Part shown: in pieces, positions 42,538-52,066 of the stretch | Layout of the letters: each line of letters starts with the position of its first letter | Position numbering within the stretch: position 1 is the stretch's first letter | Assembly: GCA_021401465.1 (NCBI GenBank) | Contig: JADDMT010000072.1 | Coordinates: forward strand, 1-64,000 | Length of the DNA stretch: 64,000 bases | From: Teratosphaeria epicoccoides | Lineage: Eukaryota; Ascomycota; Dothideomycetes; Mycosphaerellales; Teratosphaeriaceae | Direction of reading: 5' to 3' | The notes under the pieces: model-generated | The model's input: the letters and a program-made list of their open reading frames with translations, nothing else | The model's database searches: none | Told to the model about the DNA's origin: nothing | Translations under genes and position numbers: made by a program

Positions 42538-42560
42538 CACGATCACGATGATGATGGTCA
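42472..42560. repeat. GAT trinucleotide microsatellite
   Basis: About 85 bp of mostly GAT with a few AAT, GGT and CAC interruptions. It lies in intergenic DNA, and its open frames are by-products of the repeat. Confidence 0.95.
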
Positions 42561-44452
42561 TGCTGCCATACCCTCCATCCCCGGCCTGCAGATGAATCGT
42601 GCGCGTTTCACAAGACTTCCAGGTTGTTTGCTTGTGGCAGCCCGCACGTGAACAGACGCTATCCAAGCCACACCCGCTCCCCGAACACTTAGCCCCGGCT
42701 GCTCTACCGAGCGCAGAGTCAATATCCCGAAAAACTGGCGACTCGCGAACCTTCTGGGCATCAACACGCTGTTGAGGCTTTAATGGATCGTGTACCGTTG
42801 TACCATCGCGATCCCGTCTCAATCTCTGATGAGCCCCTCGTCTGCCTCCCGCTATGTCCTGTCCCCGACTGTGGAGTCCTGACGCTGGCGACTGGGGCTC
42901 GCTCGAGGGCCCCAGCGAGAACATGTGAATGCACGCCGGCGGGGCAGCTAGATGTAAGCGCTAAGAAAGCACCAAGCACGTGAAAGTCGACAGTGCACTC
43001 TGTTACACGAACCGCATTATTGGCGATATCTCACTCCACTCCGCTGCTCCTTGACTTGCCTTTGACGCCATCCGGACGTCAATCGCAATCATTCACCACG
43101 GACTCGCACACCGTGATGGAGCAAGTCGGGCACGGGCTCATGCCTGGTCCTGCAGCGCCTCCCATGTTTCGATGCAGGCCTTGGCACGTCGTCAGGAGAG
43201 TGGCAGATGATCCCGCCCGTACCTCGTACATGGTAAAGGGCGAAGAAGGATGGTGACCCATGCGGCAGCACGCAGCAAACTCCCCTCATGGATTATGCAG
43301 TGTGCTGCCGATGCCTTGGCGGAGGCAGCGGGCGAAACGGAACAAATGACCGCAAACCGAAAAGCTGATGTCGAAAGCAGCATCCAGAGCTATCCAGAGC
43401 TCGAACGCCGAGTTCCCAGCACAAGCACGCGCGAGACGTCAAAATAAAGCTCGACGACGTGGAGTCAGGAACACGGCAGCGACGCTGCAGAACGGTACCC
43501 ATCACGGCAATTGATGATGGATCGTCGTGTAGTACCCGACCAGGTCCAAACACACCTTTCGACTTGAGGGTGTAGCAGTGACGAGCGGTTGGCGCCATGG
43601 GAATGCCATATCCCATGCATCAGCAGGATTAGCACGCGCACCAGCGACGACGCGCCAGTCGCTGTATATATTGAACTTGAGAGGATGCAGCGTGTCGACG
43701 CGCTCCTGAATGCAAGCACGACGTAGCCTGTCTGAAAAGACCACATCTAAGCAATGGGTCGACAATCGAAGCAGGCTCTCTTCCAATCACCCACCAGTGT
43801 TTGAAAGCACCTGTGCAAGACCCTGGCTTGCATCGGCACTCACCAGGGCTGCAACTCCGGCAGCGATGCACCGGCGCTGCAACGCCCAACACCATCTTCG
43901 ACATCCTACCTATGACGCCCTCCTCCTGGCTAGCCCTCTCGCGTAACGCGGGATACCACGCCACGCCCGTGCATTGAAGACAAGAATCACACTCAGCTCT
44001 CGGCGTCACAGTAGGAGCCTGATGCGATCTCCCTCTTGCCGAAACATCGACCGGGATCCTGTGCTCCTCCGCAGTCTTGCGCTTGCGCTTGGACAAGACT
44101 GAACACTGCGGCCCTGATTGTCGAATAGGCGGCTAGACCTGGGTGCCTGTTGGTGCCTGCTTCGCTGGAAATGTTCACGTTGCTTCCGCGAGTCTTGTAC
44201 TTCTTTCGTGGCGTTTGGTCTTTTGTAGCCTTGACAGCCTGTGTCGAATGCACTCGGGCTCTATCCGAGTGAATGATACGCGGTCTTGAGGGTGGAGATA
44301 TGGAAGGCTTTTTGTTTGCCAGGATAACATCTATCCAGGCCTTTGCCCAACTCCGTCATACATCATCTCGCGGCTTGATGGTCCACGCACCTATAGCAAC
44401 TGTGGAAGGGCGCATCTAAACTCTCCCTGCCCCACCAGATCCACCCTTCGAC

Positions 44453-44482
44453 CCTCTCTCTCTCTCTCTCTCTCTCACTCAC
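44453..44482. repeat. TC dinucleotide microsatellite
   Basis: A pure CT run followed by CACT units lies about 70-100 bp upstream of the candidate small gene at 44553. Pyrimidine-rich leaders are common just upstream of fungal transcription start sites. Confidence 0.9.
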
Positions 44483-44552
44483 TCACACGCAACGGAAAAG
44501 TTACCTAGTAGACGCCATTTCCCATCCTGCCAGCCTTTCCCTCTCCAGCAAA

Positions 44553-44917
44553 ATGCCTATGTCTCCGAACACATGCACTGCCCCAGCCAAGCCATCAACA
44601 CAAGGCCCAACACCTACCTGCACTCTCTCACTCAATCAGAACGGGAGCACCCACGCAATAGTACGTTCCCAGCCCTGTGAAACCCTCAGATATGCTCACT
44701 TACCCACAATTCGTTCCCACCTGACTCGTAAAGCATGTTTGGGTCTTCTCACGACGGCTAGCACTGTTCCAGGTCAGATCATGACGGCGAACTGGCCTGT
44801 AGAACGGCCATGCACGACTCATCGCCATGGCTGCGGGCCGTCGACGAAACAAACGTTGCAGTCCGGGACTACGAGCTCGCAGGTGGCTGCTCTGGACGAG
44901 GCGAGCAGGAGGATTAG
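44553..44917 (+). CDS. Candidate small two-exon gene, unknown function
   Basis: The ATG has good context (CAAAATGCC) and follows a TC-rich leader. A proposed intron at 44661-44761 (GTACGT...GGCTAG, 101 nt) joins a Thr/Pro/Ser-rich first exon to a second exon whose frame looks strongly coding: DHDGELACRTAMHDSSPWL, then VDETNVAVRDYELAGG. The product would have 87 residues. Without splicing, the frame runs to 44981 with less natural composition. I do not recognise a family. The case rests on splice sites, codon pattern and the leader only. Confidence 0.4.
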
Positions 44918-45195
44918 CAGGGCGGCTAAAATCCTACCGAACGGTCGAATACTTGCCCGTCTTGCAGCAAACTCGGGCTGATGGGTTCGCGATGCGTGTT
45001 CGTTGAGGCTCGGACAGTGCGGAGATCATTTGCTGGTGAGAACCCGGAGCAAAAATGATTGCACGCACACCAATATATACACCTCATTCACGCCCGAAAG
45101 TATAAGGGTCATTTCCAACGAACTCCCTCCAGATGCCCGACTCAAGATGCACATCCTCGCTCTACCATAATAACACAACCCATCTCACTCCCTCT
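44918..45195. other. Short region downstream of CMR1
   Basis: About 280 bp between convergent ends of the candidate small gene and CMR1. No further gene seen. Confidence 0.4.
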
Positions 45196-46800
45196 CTACA
45201 TCCAAAGACACAGCTTCCCGCTCGCCGTCCCCGCGGCGATCCAATCCCTACTCTGATGAAACACCGCCACCGCCGGCACCGCGGTAATCCCTTCCCCACC
45301 CAATTGCGCCAGTTGCCTGCCATCCCCCGTATACACATCGACAAATCGATTCATATTTCCAATCACGAACCTCTGCAGCCCATCCCGCGGCTGTAATTGC
45401 CAGTGCGCCCGGAGGATCGTGACCCAGCGCCCGGTCTGGTTGTTGTGGGGCACGATGTTTTTGGGCTGCATGTCGGAATCGGTGAGGGTGTGGCCGGGTG
45501 ACCAGGTGGCGGCGGAGGAGAAGTCGTAGATTTTGACGGTGTCGTCGTAGGAGGCGGTGGCGACTTGGCCGGCGGAATTGAAGGAGGCGTGGGAGACGGA
45601 GAGTTTCGAGAGGTGCTCGCCGACGAGGTGGGGAGAGCGGGATTCGCCTTTGCCTTCGATTTTCCGCAAGTCCCAGATCTTGAGGGTGCGGTCGAGACTG
45701 GCGGTGGCGAGGATGTGGGGGTGTGCGGGATGCAGGCTGAAGCCGCCGATCTTCTTCTCCGACAGGTCCATCGTTTCGACGGTCTCGTGGGTTGGGGTGC
45801 GGAGGTCGTGGATGCCGAAGCCGCCGTTCAGGGTGGTGAAGTGGAGGAGATTGGGGTCGGAGCGGCCGATCTCGACGCCGGAAATGGCATCGTCGGCGTC
45901 TCTGTCCAATGGGGCATAGGTCTCGGTTGCCACGCCTTTGGCGAGATCGAGCCGGCGGATGGAGGAGTCGTAGGAGGCGGTGTAGAGGGCGTTGTGGTCG
46001 TTGGGGGCGAACTGGAAGGCGCAGATGGTCCGGGTGTGGACTTTGAAGGTGGTGATGGCGGGGTCGACGTGGTCGTCGACCTCGCCGTCCTCGTCGGCGT
46101 CGTCGGCTTCCTGCTTGACCTGGTCGGGGGTTGTCTGGGATGCATCGAACAGACCGAGATTGCCAAGCTTGTCGCCGGCAAAGACCAGCGCCTTGTCCTC
46201 GATGGGATGGAAGGCCATACTGTAGATCCTCTCTGGCGTGATCTTGATGCGGTTGGGTTCCGCGCCTTCCCACAGTTGCAGGCGGCTCATGCCTTCCCGG
46301 ACTTGGCGTAATTCGGTGTCGGTCGTGTCTCTGACGTGCTGGGCGGTGAAGGTCCTCTGGCCCGGATTGGCCGGACCGAAGGCGGTGAGCCAGTTGCCCG
46401 CCTGGTCCCATGTCTGCCCCTTCACCACCGCGTCGACCAGGTGGATGTCGTCGCTGACTCTCTGCCGCTTGATTCGCTGTTGCTCCTGAAACACCTCGGC
46501 ATCTTTTTCCTCTTTCTGCCTCGCGACTTCCGAATCCGCCACGATGCCTTGCAGCCGGGCCGATGTGCGGCGCGGCTCATTCGCGTCACGTTCCTTCTTG
46601 ATCTTCCCGTCCTCTGCCTGTGTGCGCGTCGTCCGCTTCCGCTTCGCGCCTGAGGTTGACGCCGGCTTCGGCCTGGGTTTGGGGCCAATGCCCGTCTGTT
46701 GCGCGTCGAGTTGCAGTTGCTGGAGAAGTGCCTGATTCTTGGCGATCTTCTCCTGCCGCGCGCGCTCGTAGTCGCTGAGTTCGCCGCCTGCTTTTGCCAT
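45196..46800 (-). CDS. CMR1: Cmr1/WDR76-like WD40 DNA-damage-binding protein
   Basis: A nuclear WD40 protein that binds DNA and collects with misfolded or stressed-replication proteins in yeast. A single exon of 534 codons. The N-terminus is a basic coiled region (ELSDYERARQEKIAKNQALL, then KRKRTTR), followed by the family-specific TWDQAGNWLTAFGPANPGQRTF and REGMSRLQLWEGAEPNRIKIT, then seven-bladed WD repeats. Recognisable repeats are ILATASLDRTLKIWDLR and VATASYDDTVKIYDFS, with the C-terminal RFVIGNMNRFVDVYTGDGRQL. An acidic insert (EADDADEDGEVDD) lies in the second blade region. It is divergent from the Mtf2-like gene, with 207 bp between starts. Confidence 0.96.
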   Translation of the reverse strand: MAKAGGELSDYERARQEKIAKNQALLQQLQLDAQQTGIGPKPRPKPASTSGAKRKRTTRTQAEDGKIKKERDANEPRRTSARLQGIVADSEVARQKEEKDAEVFQEQQRIKRQRVSDDIHLVDAVVKGQTWDQAGNWLTAFGPANPGQRTFTAQHVRDTTDTELRQVREGMSRLQLWEGAEPNRIKITPERIYSMAFHPIEDKALVFAGDKLGNLGLFDASQTTPDQVKQEADDADEDGEVDDHVDPAITTFKVHTRTICAFQFAPNDHNALYTASYDSSIRRLDLAKGVATETYAPLDRDADDAISGVEIGRSDPNLLHFTTLNGGFGIHDLRTPTHETVETMDLSEKKIGGFSLHPAHPHILATASLDRTLKIWDLRKIEGKGESRSPHLVGEHLSKLSVSHASFNSAGQVATASYDDTVKIYDFSSAATWSPGHTLTDSDMQPKNIVPHNNQTGRWVTILRAHWQLQPRDGLQRFVIGNMNRFVDVYTGDGRQLAQLGGEGITAVPAVAVFHQSRDWIAAGTASGKLCLWM

Positions 46801-47007
46801 ATTTGCTGGAATAGTCAGTGAATATTCAATGAATATTGCCTGAGCTGTGAGACCAAGTCGCGTCCCACCACGTGCAATCGATGACGGCGCGCGTCTTAGC
46901 GCGTCTTAGCGCGTCTTGACTAGTGAGCATGACTAATCAAATTTGATGGATCCCGTCGACTCCATGGGCATCTTTGCGTGACGGAGAGGCACCAACAGCG
47001 CAAGGAG
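46801..47007. promoter_or_regulatory. Divergent promoter region CMR1 / Mtf2-like gene
   Basis: 207 bp lie between the start codons. A short direct repeat of GCGCGTCTTA occurs about three times at 46888-46918. Its role is unknown. Confidence 0.4.
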
Positions 47008-48459
47008 ATGCTGGTGAAGAGGGCTCGATGCGGCGCCACCAGACAATGCAGTGACGCTTCCGAGGCTGGCATCCTACTGCCGTTTCTGTTCCACACGCAC
47101 ACCATCCAACGGCGTCACTTCCGCCCACGCAGAGTATACCAGCAGGAGCTTCCAGGCGATGTCGAGGGACGACAGAGTGGCTTCATCACACGATCATACC
47201 CATTTGAGCCACAGGGATCGGTCGGATCTCACGCCGACGCCGACGCCGACACCGACACCCACGCCCCGCGACATGGACACAGCTCCCGCCGGGACTATGG
47301 TGGTGATCAGGAAAGGATGTCTCGTGAGAGCACTCGTCCGCTCTCACATGACAGGACTCGTCAGCGTTCGCAGCAGCCACGTCAATTTGTCGACCACGTA
47401 CCCTTTGATCGGGCAGGAGCTACCTCCGCCACCGGCCATCTGGACAAGTCCACCATCACGCCAGGAGAGAAGCGGGCCTTCGAGAAACTATTTGCCTTGA
47501 ACAAGGACAAGCAGGGCGCCAGACCCCCGAAACCATCCCAGGACGAAGACGGAAGCATGCACGACGTCCTGGAGAAGGCACTTTCCGACATCCGGGCCCA
47601 ACGGAACCGACCGCCAAAAGACTTTCCCGCCGCGCTCCAGCCCATGGCCGATGAAGCTCGAAGCCGCCGTGAAAGGCAGAAGGCAGAATCCAAAGAATTT
47701 AAACGTACCGCAGGCACTCAACGTGAACTGCACGCCACAAATGCTCTGCTCGACGCCGCGGAATCCGACATTGACCTTCTCCGCGCTCTGGAAACGCATG
47801 TCCTTGGCCGCGTGGCAGCACTGAAACTTGACGGCCAGCTGCATACCGAGTACGCAAGTCGAATTCTTCACTTGTATCTGAAGCACAGGGAGAAGCGGCA
47901 AACAAGAATCTCGAAGAAAGTCGCACCGCGCCAATACGACGCAGAAGTCCTGAACGACATCCCCATCATGACTGTGAACTTTCCCGATCACCTCCTACAC
48001 TACATGAGCCTTTCAACCGAAAAGTTTCCGGGCAGCCTCCTGCCACTCAACCTCCTCCCCGCACTCAAACGCCTGGGCCCATCTGCTTTTGCTTTAGGAG
48101 CCACCACCCAACTCTACAACGCGCACCTCCGCCTCCTCTACGCCAAGTTTCCCTTCGAACTACACGCCATCATCGAGACGCTGCATGAAATGGATCGAGA
48201 AGTCTATTCCTTCGACGAAGACACCGAGGCGGTTCTGGTGGGCATCCTGCGGGACTCGAGGAAGTATGCGGTCCTGGGTCAAGGCGGACCAGCGTTGCAG
48301 TTGATGTGGCAGACGGATCGGGCGCGGCGATCGATGAAGAAGTTGATCGAGTGGAGGCATGAGATGGCGAGGAGAAGGGAGGAAGAGGCGCTGAAGAAGG
48401 CCGCGGAGGAGGAGGCGATGAGGGAGGTGGGGTTGGAGGATGACGCGGTTGCGGATTGA
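47008..48459 (+). CDS. Mtf2/Nam1-like mitochondrial RNA-processing protein
   Basis: Yeast Mtf2 couples mitochondrial transcription to RNA stability and translation. The start at 47008 gives 483 residues; an earlier in-frame GTG at 46978 is not a credible start. The N-terminus MLVKRARCGATR...QRRHF is basic and fits a mitochondrial presequence. A DADADADTDTHAP stretch comes from a GAC-type repeat at about 47229-47262. The conserved C-terminal Mtf2 region starts at TPGEKRAFEKLFALN and includes MHDVLEKALSDIRAQR, ATNALLDAAESDIDLLRALE, DHLLHYMSLSTEKFPGSLLPL and YNAHLRLLYAKFPFELHAI. It ends in a charged coiled coil. A 5' intron adding a different N-terminus cannot be excluded. Confidence 0.8.
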   Translation: MLVKRARCGATRQCSDASEAGILLPFLFHTHTIQRRHFRPRRVYQQELPGDVEGRQSGFITRSYPFEPQGSVGSHADADADTDTHAPRHGHSSRRDYGGDQERMSRESTRPLSHDRTRQRSQQPRQFVDHVPFDRAGATSATGHLDKSTITPGEKRAFEKLFALNKDKQGARPPKPSQDEDGSMHDVLEKALSDIRAQRNRPPKDFPAALQPMADEARSRRERQKAESKEFKRTAGTQRELHATNALLDAAESDIDLLRALETHVLGRVAALKLDGQLHTEYASRILHLYLKHREKRQTRISKKVAPRQYDAEVLNDIPIMTVNFPDHLLHYMSLSTEKFPGSLLPLNLLPALKRLGPSAFALGATTQLYNAHLRLLYAKFPFELHAIIETLHEMDREVYSFDEDTEAVLVGILRDSRKYAVLGQGGPALQLMWQTDRARRSMKKLIEWRHEMARRREEEALKKAAEEEAMREVGLEDDAVAD

Positions 48460-48841
48460 AAGTGGCTGTTCTTAGACTAGAAGTGCCTCGAAACTTTTGG
48501 AGGTGTCTGAACGCTGACTTTGCACATCTAATCCACATCAGTGTCTTTCACATCGGTACACAAGAAGGTCATGACATGCTAAACGGCGTCTCAGTACCAC
48601 TTTTTCGATAAGCTCTCGCTCTGCCCACCACCGCCCACGGCTTATGCACTCCGGCCGAAGACATCGAGCTAGTTTTGGTGCAGCCGCTCTGCACTAGTCT
48701 GGTCGTCCCTGCGACTTTCACCTCAATGCTGCAACGCTCGCCTAGCGCCCATAACAATCCACTTCTTCGCTCAGCGCTACTGGTACAACAACACTCGCCA
48801 CCCTTCATTTCCATCTAAACACCCGAAGGGGGGCCCCGCAT
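48460..48841. other. Convergent intergenic region Mtf2-like / CFT2
   Basis: About 380 bp holding both 3' UTRs. No gene or repeat was seen. Confidence 0.45.
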
Positions 48842-51808
48842 CTACACACCAGCCACAACAGCCAGCCCCCTATAGATCGCCTGCTTCGCGCTGTAGAAGC
48901 TTCCTCGCCCGGCCAGCGTCCTCCACCCCGGCTGCAGCAGCCCCTTCGGCACGGCCACAACATCGATCCTGCCACCCGCGGATTTCCTCACAATCACCAC
49001 GCCGTTGACCAGCAGCGTCCCCTCGCCTACGAAGGAGACCTGGAATCCTTGGTGGGTCAGGACGTCGCGGAGAGCGGAGAGGCGTAAGTCGCCGACGTGC
49101 ACCGATGGCGTGGTGCGCTGTGCGGCGGTGGAAGATGTTGGGGCCAGGGCCGAGGGATGGATGAGATCAAGGAGGGGGGGCGCGGGTTCTGCTTCTGGCT
49201 TTGAACGGTCCGCGGTGATGATGTCGCCGTTCGCCTCATCGATCTTGGTGGTCTCCGGTTTCAACTTGGCCGCCCGCTCGTCGGTCTGAGACGGCTCGGC
49301 TGCCTCTTGGGCTTCGGCCAGGAGGCGACCAGTGACTGCCACAATCTCCATGCCCTTTCGCGCTTCCTTCATGTGCGCGGTGAAGTTCTTGACTAGATCG
49401 CGGCTGAGTTTCAGGGTCCAGGCGTTGGTGTCGACGCTGGCGTCTACAGTCTCACCATTGTGTGGAGTGAAGATTGTGGGTGCGGTGTAGTTCTGTCGTG
49501 AGAAGGCCTCTTGACATGCCTCTGATAGCGCTTGCGTTTCTGAGGTCTTTCCTAGCGTCAAGACGAGCTTCCGCGGTCTCATGAGCGGTATGATCATTGA
49601 TAGGTCACGCTTCTCATGCAATCCCGAGTAGTCGATGTGCGCAAGCTTGAGTCGTAATGTGAGCTGCTGCGTCGTGAAGAGCAGCTTTCGCGGACCCTTG
49701 TCAGCGGTCTCCTCAGCTTCCTCGTCTGACACATCACTCTCAGAACTCTCTTCCAGATCTCCATTGGTGTTCGCTGCAGCCAGGCTCTGCCCGGTGGCCC
49801 GGGCGATTGCGGCGTCAATATCATCAGGTGCACGGGACTTCTTCTTGTCCTGCTTCTGGCGCTTGTTCTGACCCCATTCATTTCTGTCGTTTCCTCGGCC
49901 GCGGCTTCTTGCATCAAGCACTGGCGCAGCATCGTTCCACTTCCGCTTCTGTCCCACCGAGTTTTCGTTGTTCTTCTGCGCGCCATCTCGCATGTCAACG
50001 CCATCAATGTCATCCCGCTCCTCAGCGCGCATGTAGTCCTCTGCCTTGATGACTTCACCATAATCATCCTCACGACTCCTATGCGCAAGGAATGGAAATG
50101 TCTTATCTCTGCCGCGATTGGTATGGCGGACGTCATAATCATAAATGCCTTTGCCGCGTAGCAAGATGTTTACGCCAAGCTCAGCATCGCTCAGACCGAC
50201 CTTTCGCTTGTTCGTAAGTGTCACTGCAGCAGTGGTGTTGAGCGAGCGACCTTGCATCTGCCCGTCCTCATCTTCGTCTTCCGACTCAGACTCCTCGTCC
50301 TGCTCATCGACAGTCACCCCAGCAGGGTCAACATCTGTGTTGTCGCCTTGCAGTGTGCTATGCAGTTGCCGTTGCCGCGCGACGTACGTTTCGTACAGTG
50401 TAGTCTCGTTCTCGTCCAGTGCCTCTACTTTGGGCTGCCGGAGCGCAATGGCAACGCCATCCGCGTTCACGACCTTGGCGCCTCCCGAAGCCGGCGCTTG
50501 ACCTTGCCGACTCCGCCAAACCTCCCACAGCTGCCGTCCAACGCCAATGGAAGATGAGCTCCTGATCGAAGCATCCTCTGTCATGATGACCAGATTACGA
50601 GGATCCTCCGCCAGCGCCAGCAGCGCCTGCCGGGAGTAGCCCCATTCTAAGCTCTCGTCACTGGCAAGGATGACACACGGCCGCTTCCTCTTCAACGGGC
50701 GCTCAAGACGCTTGGCTCGTTCTACAAGGGTGATATGCTGCCACTCAAGCGGATTACTCCGTTCGCCAGCCTTAGCAACCAACGCCGTTTCCGTCTCATT
50801 ACGAACCTTGTCGTTCACCCACTCCACCATGCTTTGCAGATATCGGATGGTGGCCTCTGATGACCTGGACGCCAAAAATATCCGCGTCTGCTTGAACGTG
50901 TCCGCATGTGGACCTTTGACGTTCTCCGCCCACATCTGGTTGAGGTTGAAAGCCAGCTCCAGCACGCGGGCGGAGGAATCTGTAGGAATCAAGACCTTGC
51001 CCCCTTGTGAGATGGCATCCCGGACGAGGCTGAAAAGGGCCTCATCGCGGGCGACACCACGAAGGACCGGACTTCTCTCGACGCCTGTGGACGAGCACAC
51101 GAGCGCCGTCGGCCGGCGCAGTGGCTCATTGATGTCTGACCCACCGACCAGGATCGATGTGCCTGGGAACAGACTCTCCCTGCCCTGGTTGAAGTCTGCC
51201 GCGTATACAATACTCTCCATGCCCTGCTGCAAGTGCCATACTGTCCCGCCCAGCGTGTGCCCGGCACTGTATGCCGTGACCGTCAAGCTGCCCGATGCCG
51301 ATGTCCACGTGGCGAGATTCGGCTGATGCGGCTGAGAGTACTTGAGCGCATTTATGCGGGCAAAGTACGTGCCGATTTCGTCGAATGTCGGAGCGTCCAG
51401 TAGTATATTTGGTGACGCATCGGATTCATGTTGGACGGGGGTGTGCGGCGAGGAGATGGTCGCCGTCGGGATGATGGATGCCGCCAAGGGGGACGAGGCG
51501 TACAGATCGGAGAGGAGGGTGCGTCCAAGATTGATGATGGGGGTGGTGGCATACACGGGAATCTTGCTGAACAGCGGGATGTGCTTGCAGCAATGCGCGT
51601 ATGCGCCCAGATGCGATAGGGTCGGGTGGGTGAGCAGGACGACGGACAGAGTAGGCACTTGGGCTTCTAATGCTTGCAGCTTCTCTACTCCGAACGCCTC
51701 GTCCCACCCGACATCCACCAGCACCTTGACGCCGCCATCCAGCTCCAGCAGCGACTGTGACGCCCGGGACTCGGACTGCGCGCCGAGCAGCGGAGTGAAG
51801 GTGAACAT
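48842..51808 (-). CDS. CFT2: Cft2/CPSF100 subunit of the pre-mRNA cleavage and polyadenylation factor
   Basis: The non-catalytic partner of the Ysh1/CPSF73 endonuclease in the CPF. A single exon; the start at 51808 (MFTFTPLLGAQSES) gives 988 residues, while an ATG 15 nt upstream would add MESES. The metallo-beta-lactamase fold begins SLLELDGGVKVLVDVGWDEAF. Its usual HxHxDH metal motif is degenerate (LLTHPTLSHLGAYAH), as expected for this inactive paralogue. The beta-CASP part includes ATIRYLQSMVEWVNDKV and CVILASDESLEWGYSRQALL. A long acidic, disordered insert (about residues 510-720) precedes the C-terminal domain, PRKLVLTLGKTSETQALSEA and VHVGDLRLSALRDVLTHQGF. It is divergent from RNA15. 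Confidence 0.96.
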   Translation of the reverse strand: MFTFTPLLGAQSESRASQSLLELDGGVKVLVDVGWDEAFGVEKLQALEAQVPTLSVVLLTHPTLSHLGAYAHCCKHIPLFSKIPVYATTPIINLGRTLLSDLYASSPLAASIIPTATISSPHTPVQHESDASPNILLDAPTFDEIGTYFARINALKYSQPHQPNLATWTSASGSLTVTAYSAGHTLGGTVWHLQQGMESIVYAADFNQGRESLFPGTSILVGGSDINEPLRRPTALVCSSTGVERSPVLRGVARDEALFSLVRDAISQGGKVLIPTDSSARVLELAFNLNQMWAENVKGPHADTFKQTRIFLASRSSEATIRYLQSMVEWVNDKVRNETETALVAKAGERSNPLEWQHITLVERAKRLERPLKRKRPCVILASDESLEWGYSRQALLALAEDPRNLVIMTEDASIRSSSSIGVGRQLWEVWRSRQGQAPASGGAKVVNADGVAIALRQPKVEALDENETTLYETYVARQRQLHSTLQGDNTDVDPAGVTVDEQDEESESEDEDEDGQMQGRSLNTTAAVTLTNKRKVGLSDAELGVNILLRGKGIYDYDVRHTNRGRDKTFPFLAHRSREDDYGEVIKAEDYMRAEERDDIDGVDMRDGAQKNNENSVGQKRKWNDAAPVLDARSRGRGNDRNEWGQNKRQKQDKKKSRAPDDIDAAIARATGQSLAAANTNGDLEESSESDVSDEEAEETADKGPRKLLFTTQQLTLRLKLAHIDYSGLHEKRDLSMIIPLMRPRKLVLTLGKTSETQALSEACQEAFSRQNYTAPTIFTPHNGETVDASVDTNAWTLKLSRDLVKNFTAHMKEARKGMEIVAVTGRLLAEAQEAAEPSQTDERAAKLKPETTKIDEANGDIITADRSKPEAEPAPPLLDLIHPSALAPTSSTAAQRTTPSVHVGDLRLSALRDVLTHQGFQVSFVGEGTLLVNGVVIVRKSAGGRIDVVAVPKGLLQPGWRTLAGRGSFYSAKQAIYRGLAVVAGV

Positions 51809-52066
51809 GCTCTCGCTCTCCAATCACACCGTGTCACCCCCGCTCCCTCTGCCTTTCTGGGTACAGTAATGTTCCATCAATGATCTGGCGCTGGTTCATT
51901 CACGATTTCACATGCATCTCGCGTCACCTTCCGCAAACAGAAGTCCAGTTACGATTCAGACAATTCCACCACCTGCTTGACCGCCGAGTCTGCGCCTAAG
52001 CAGATCCGCCGCACCCACACCACCGAGAGGCGACGGGGGTGTTGCTTCCCTTAGCACAGGCGCAAC
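51809..52066. promoter_or_regulatory. Shared promoter region CFT2 / RNA15
   Basis: Only 258 bp separate the start codons of two subunits of the same 3'-end processing machine. A bidirectional promoter is therefore the simplest reading. No consensus box was identified. Confidence 0.5.

Larger units (their letters stand above)
41718..44552. other. 2.8-kb intergenic region rich in simple repeats
   Basis: It contains the perilipin upstream region with a GGGTA/GGGTT array, G runs at about 41948 and 42073, GGAT/GGAA-rich DNA near 42200-42230, a GAT microsatellite and a TC microsatellite. Apparent frames such as 42358-42924 owe their length to the GAT repeat. No supported gene. Confidence 0.45.

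Noticed and set aside
42358..42924. 188-codon frame with an Ile/Thr run
   Set aside because: Created by the GAT microsatellite read on the opposite strand.
45565..46311. 248-codon plus-strand frame over CMR1
   Set aside because: Antisense shadow dominated by Gly/Val from GC-rich codons.
45248..46411. 387-codon minus-strand frame inside CMR1
   Set aside because: A shifted frame of the GC-rich CMR1 gene, with RRRRPRRP-like composition and no domain.
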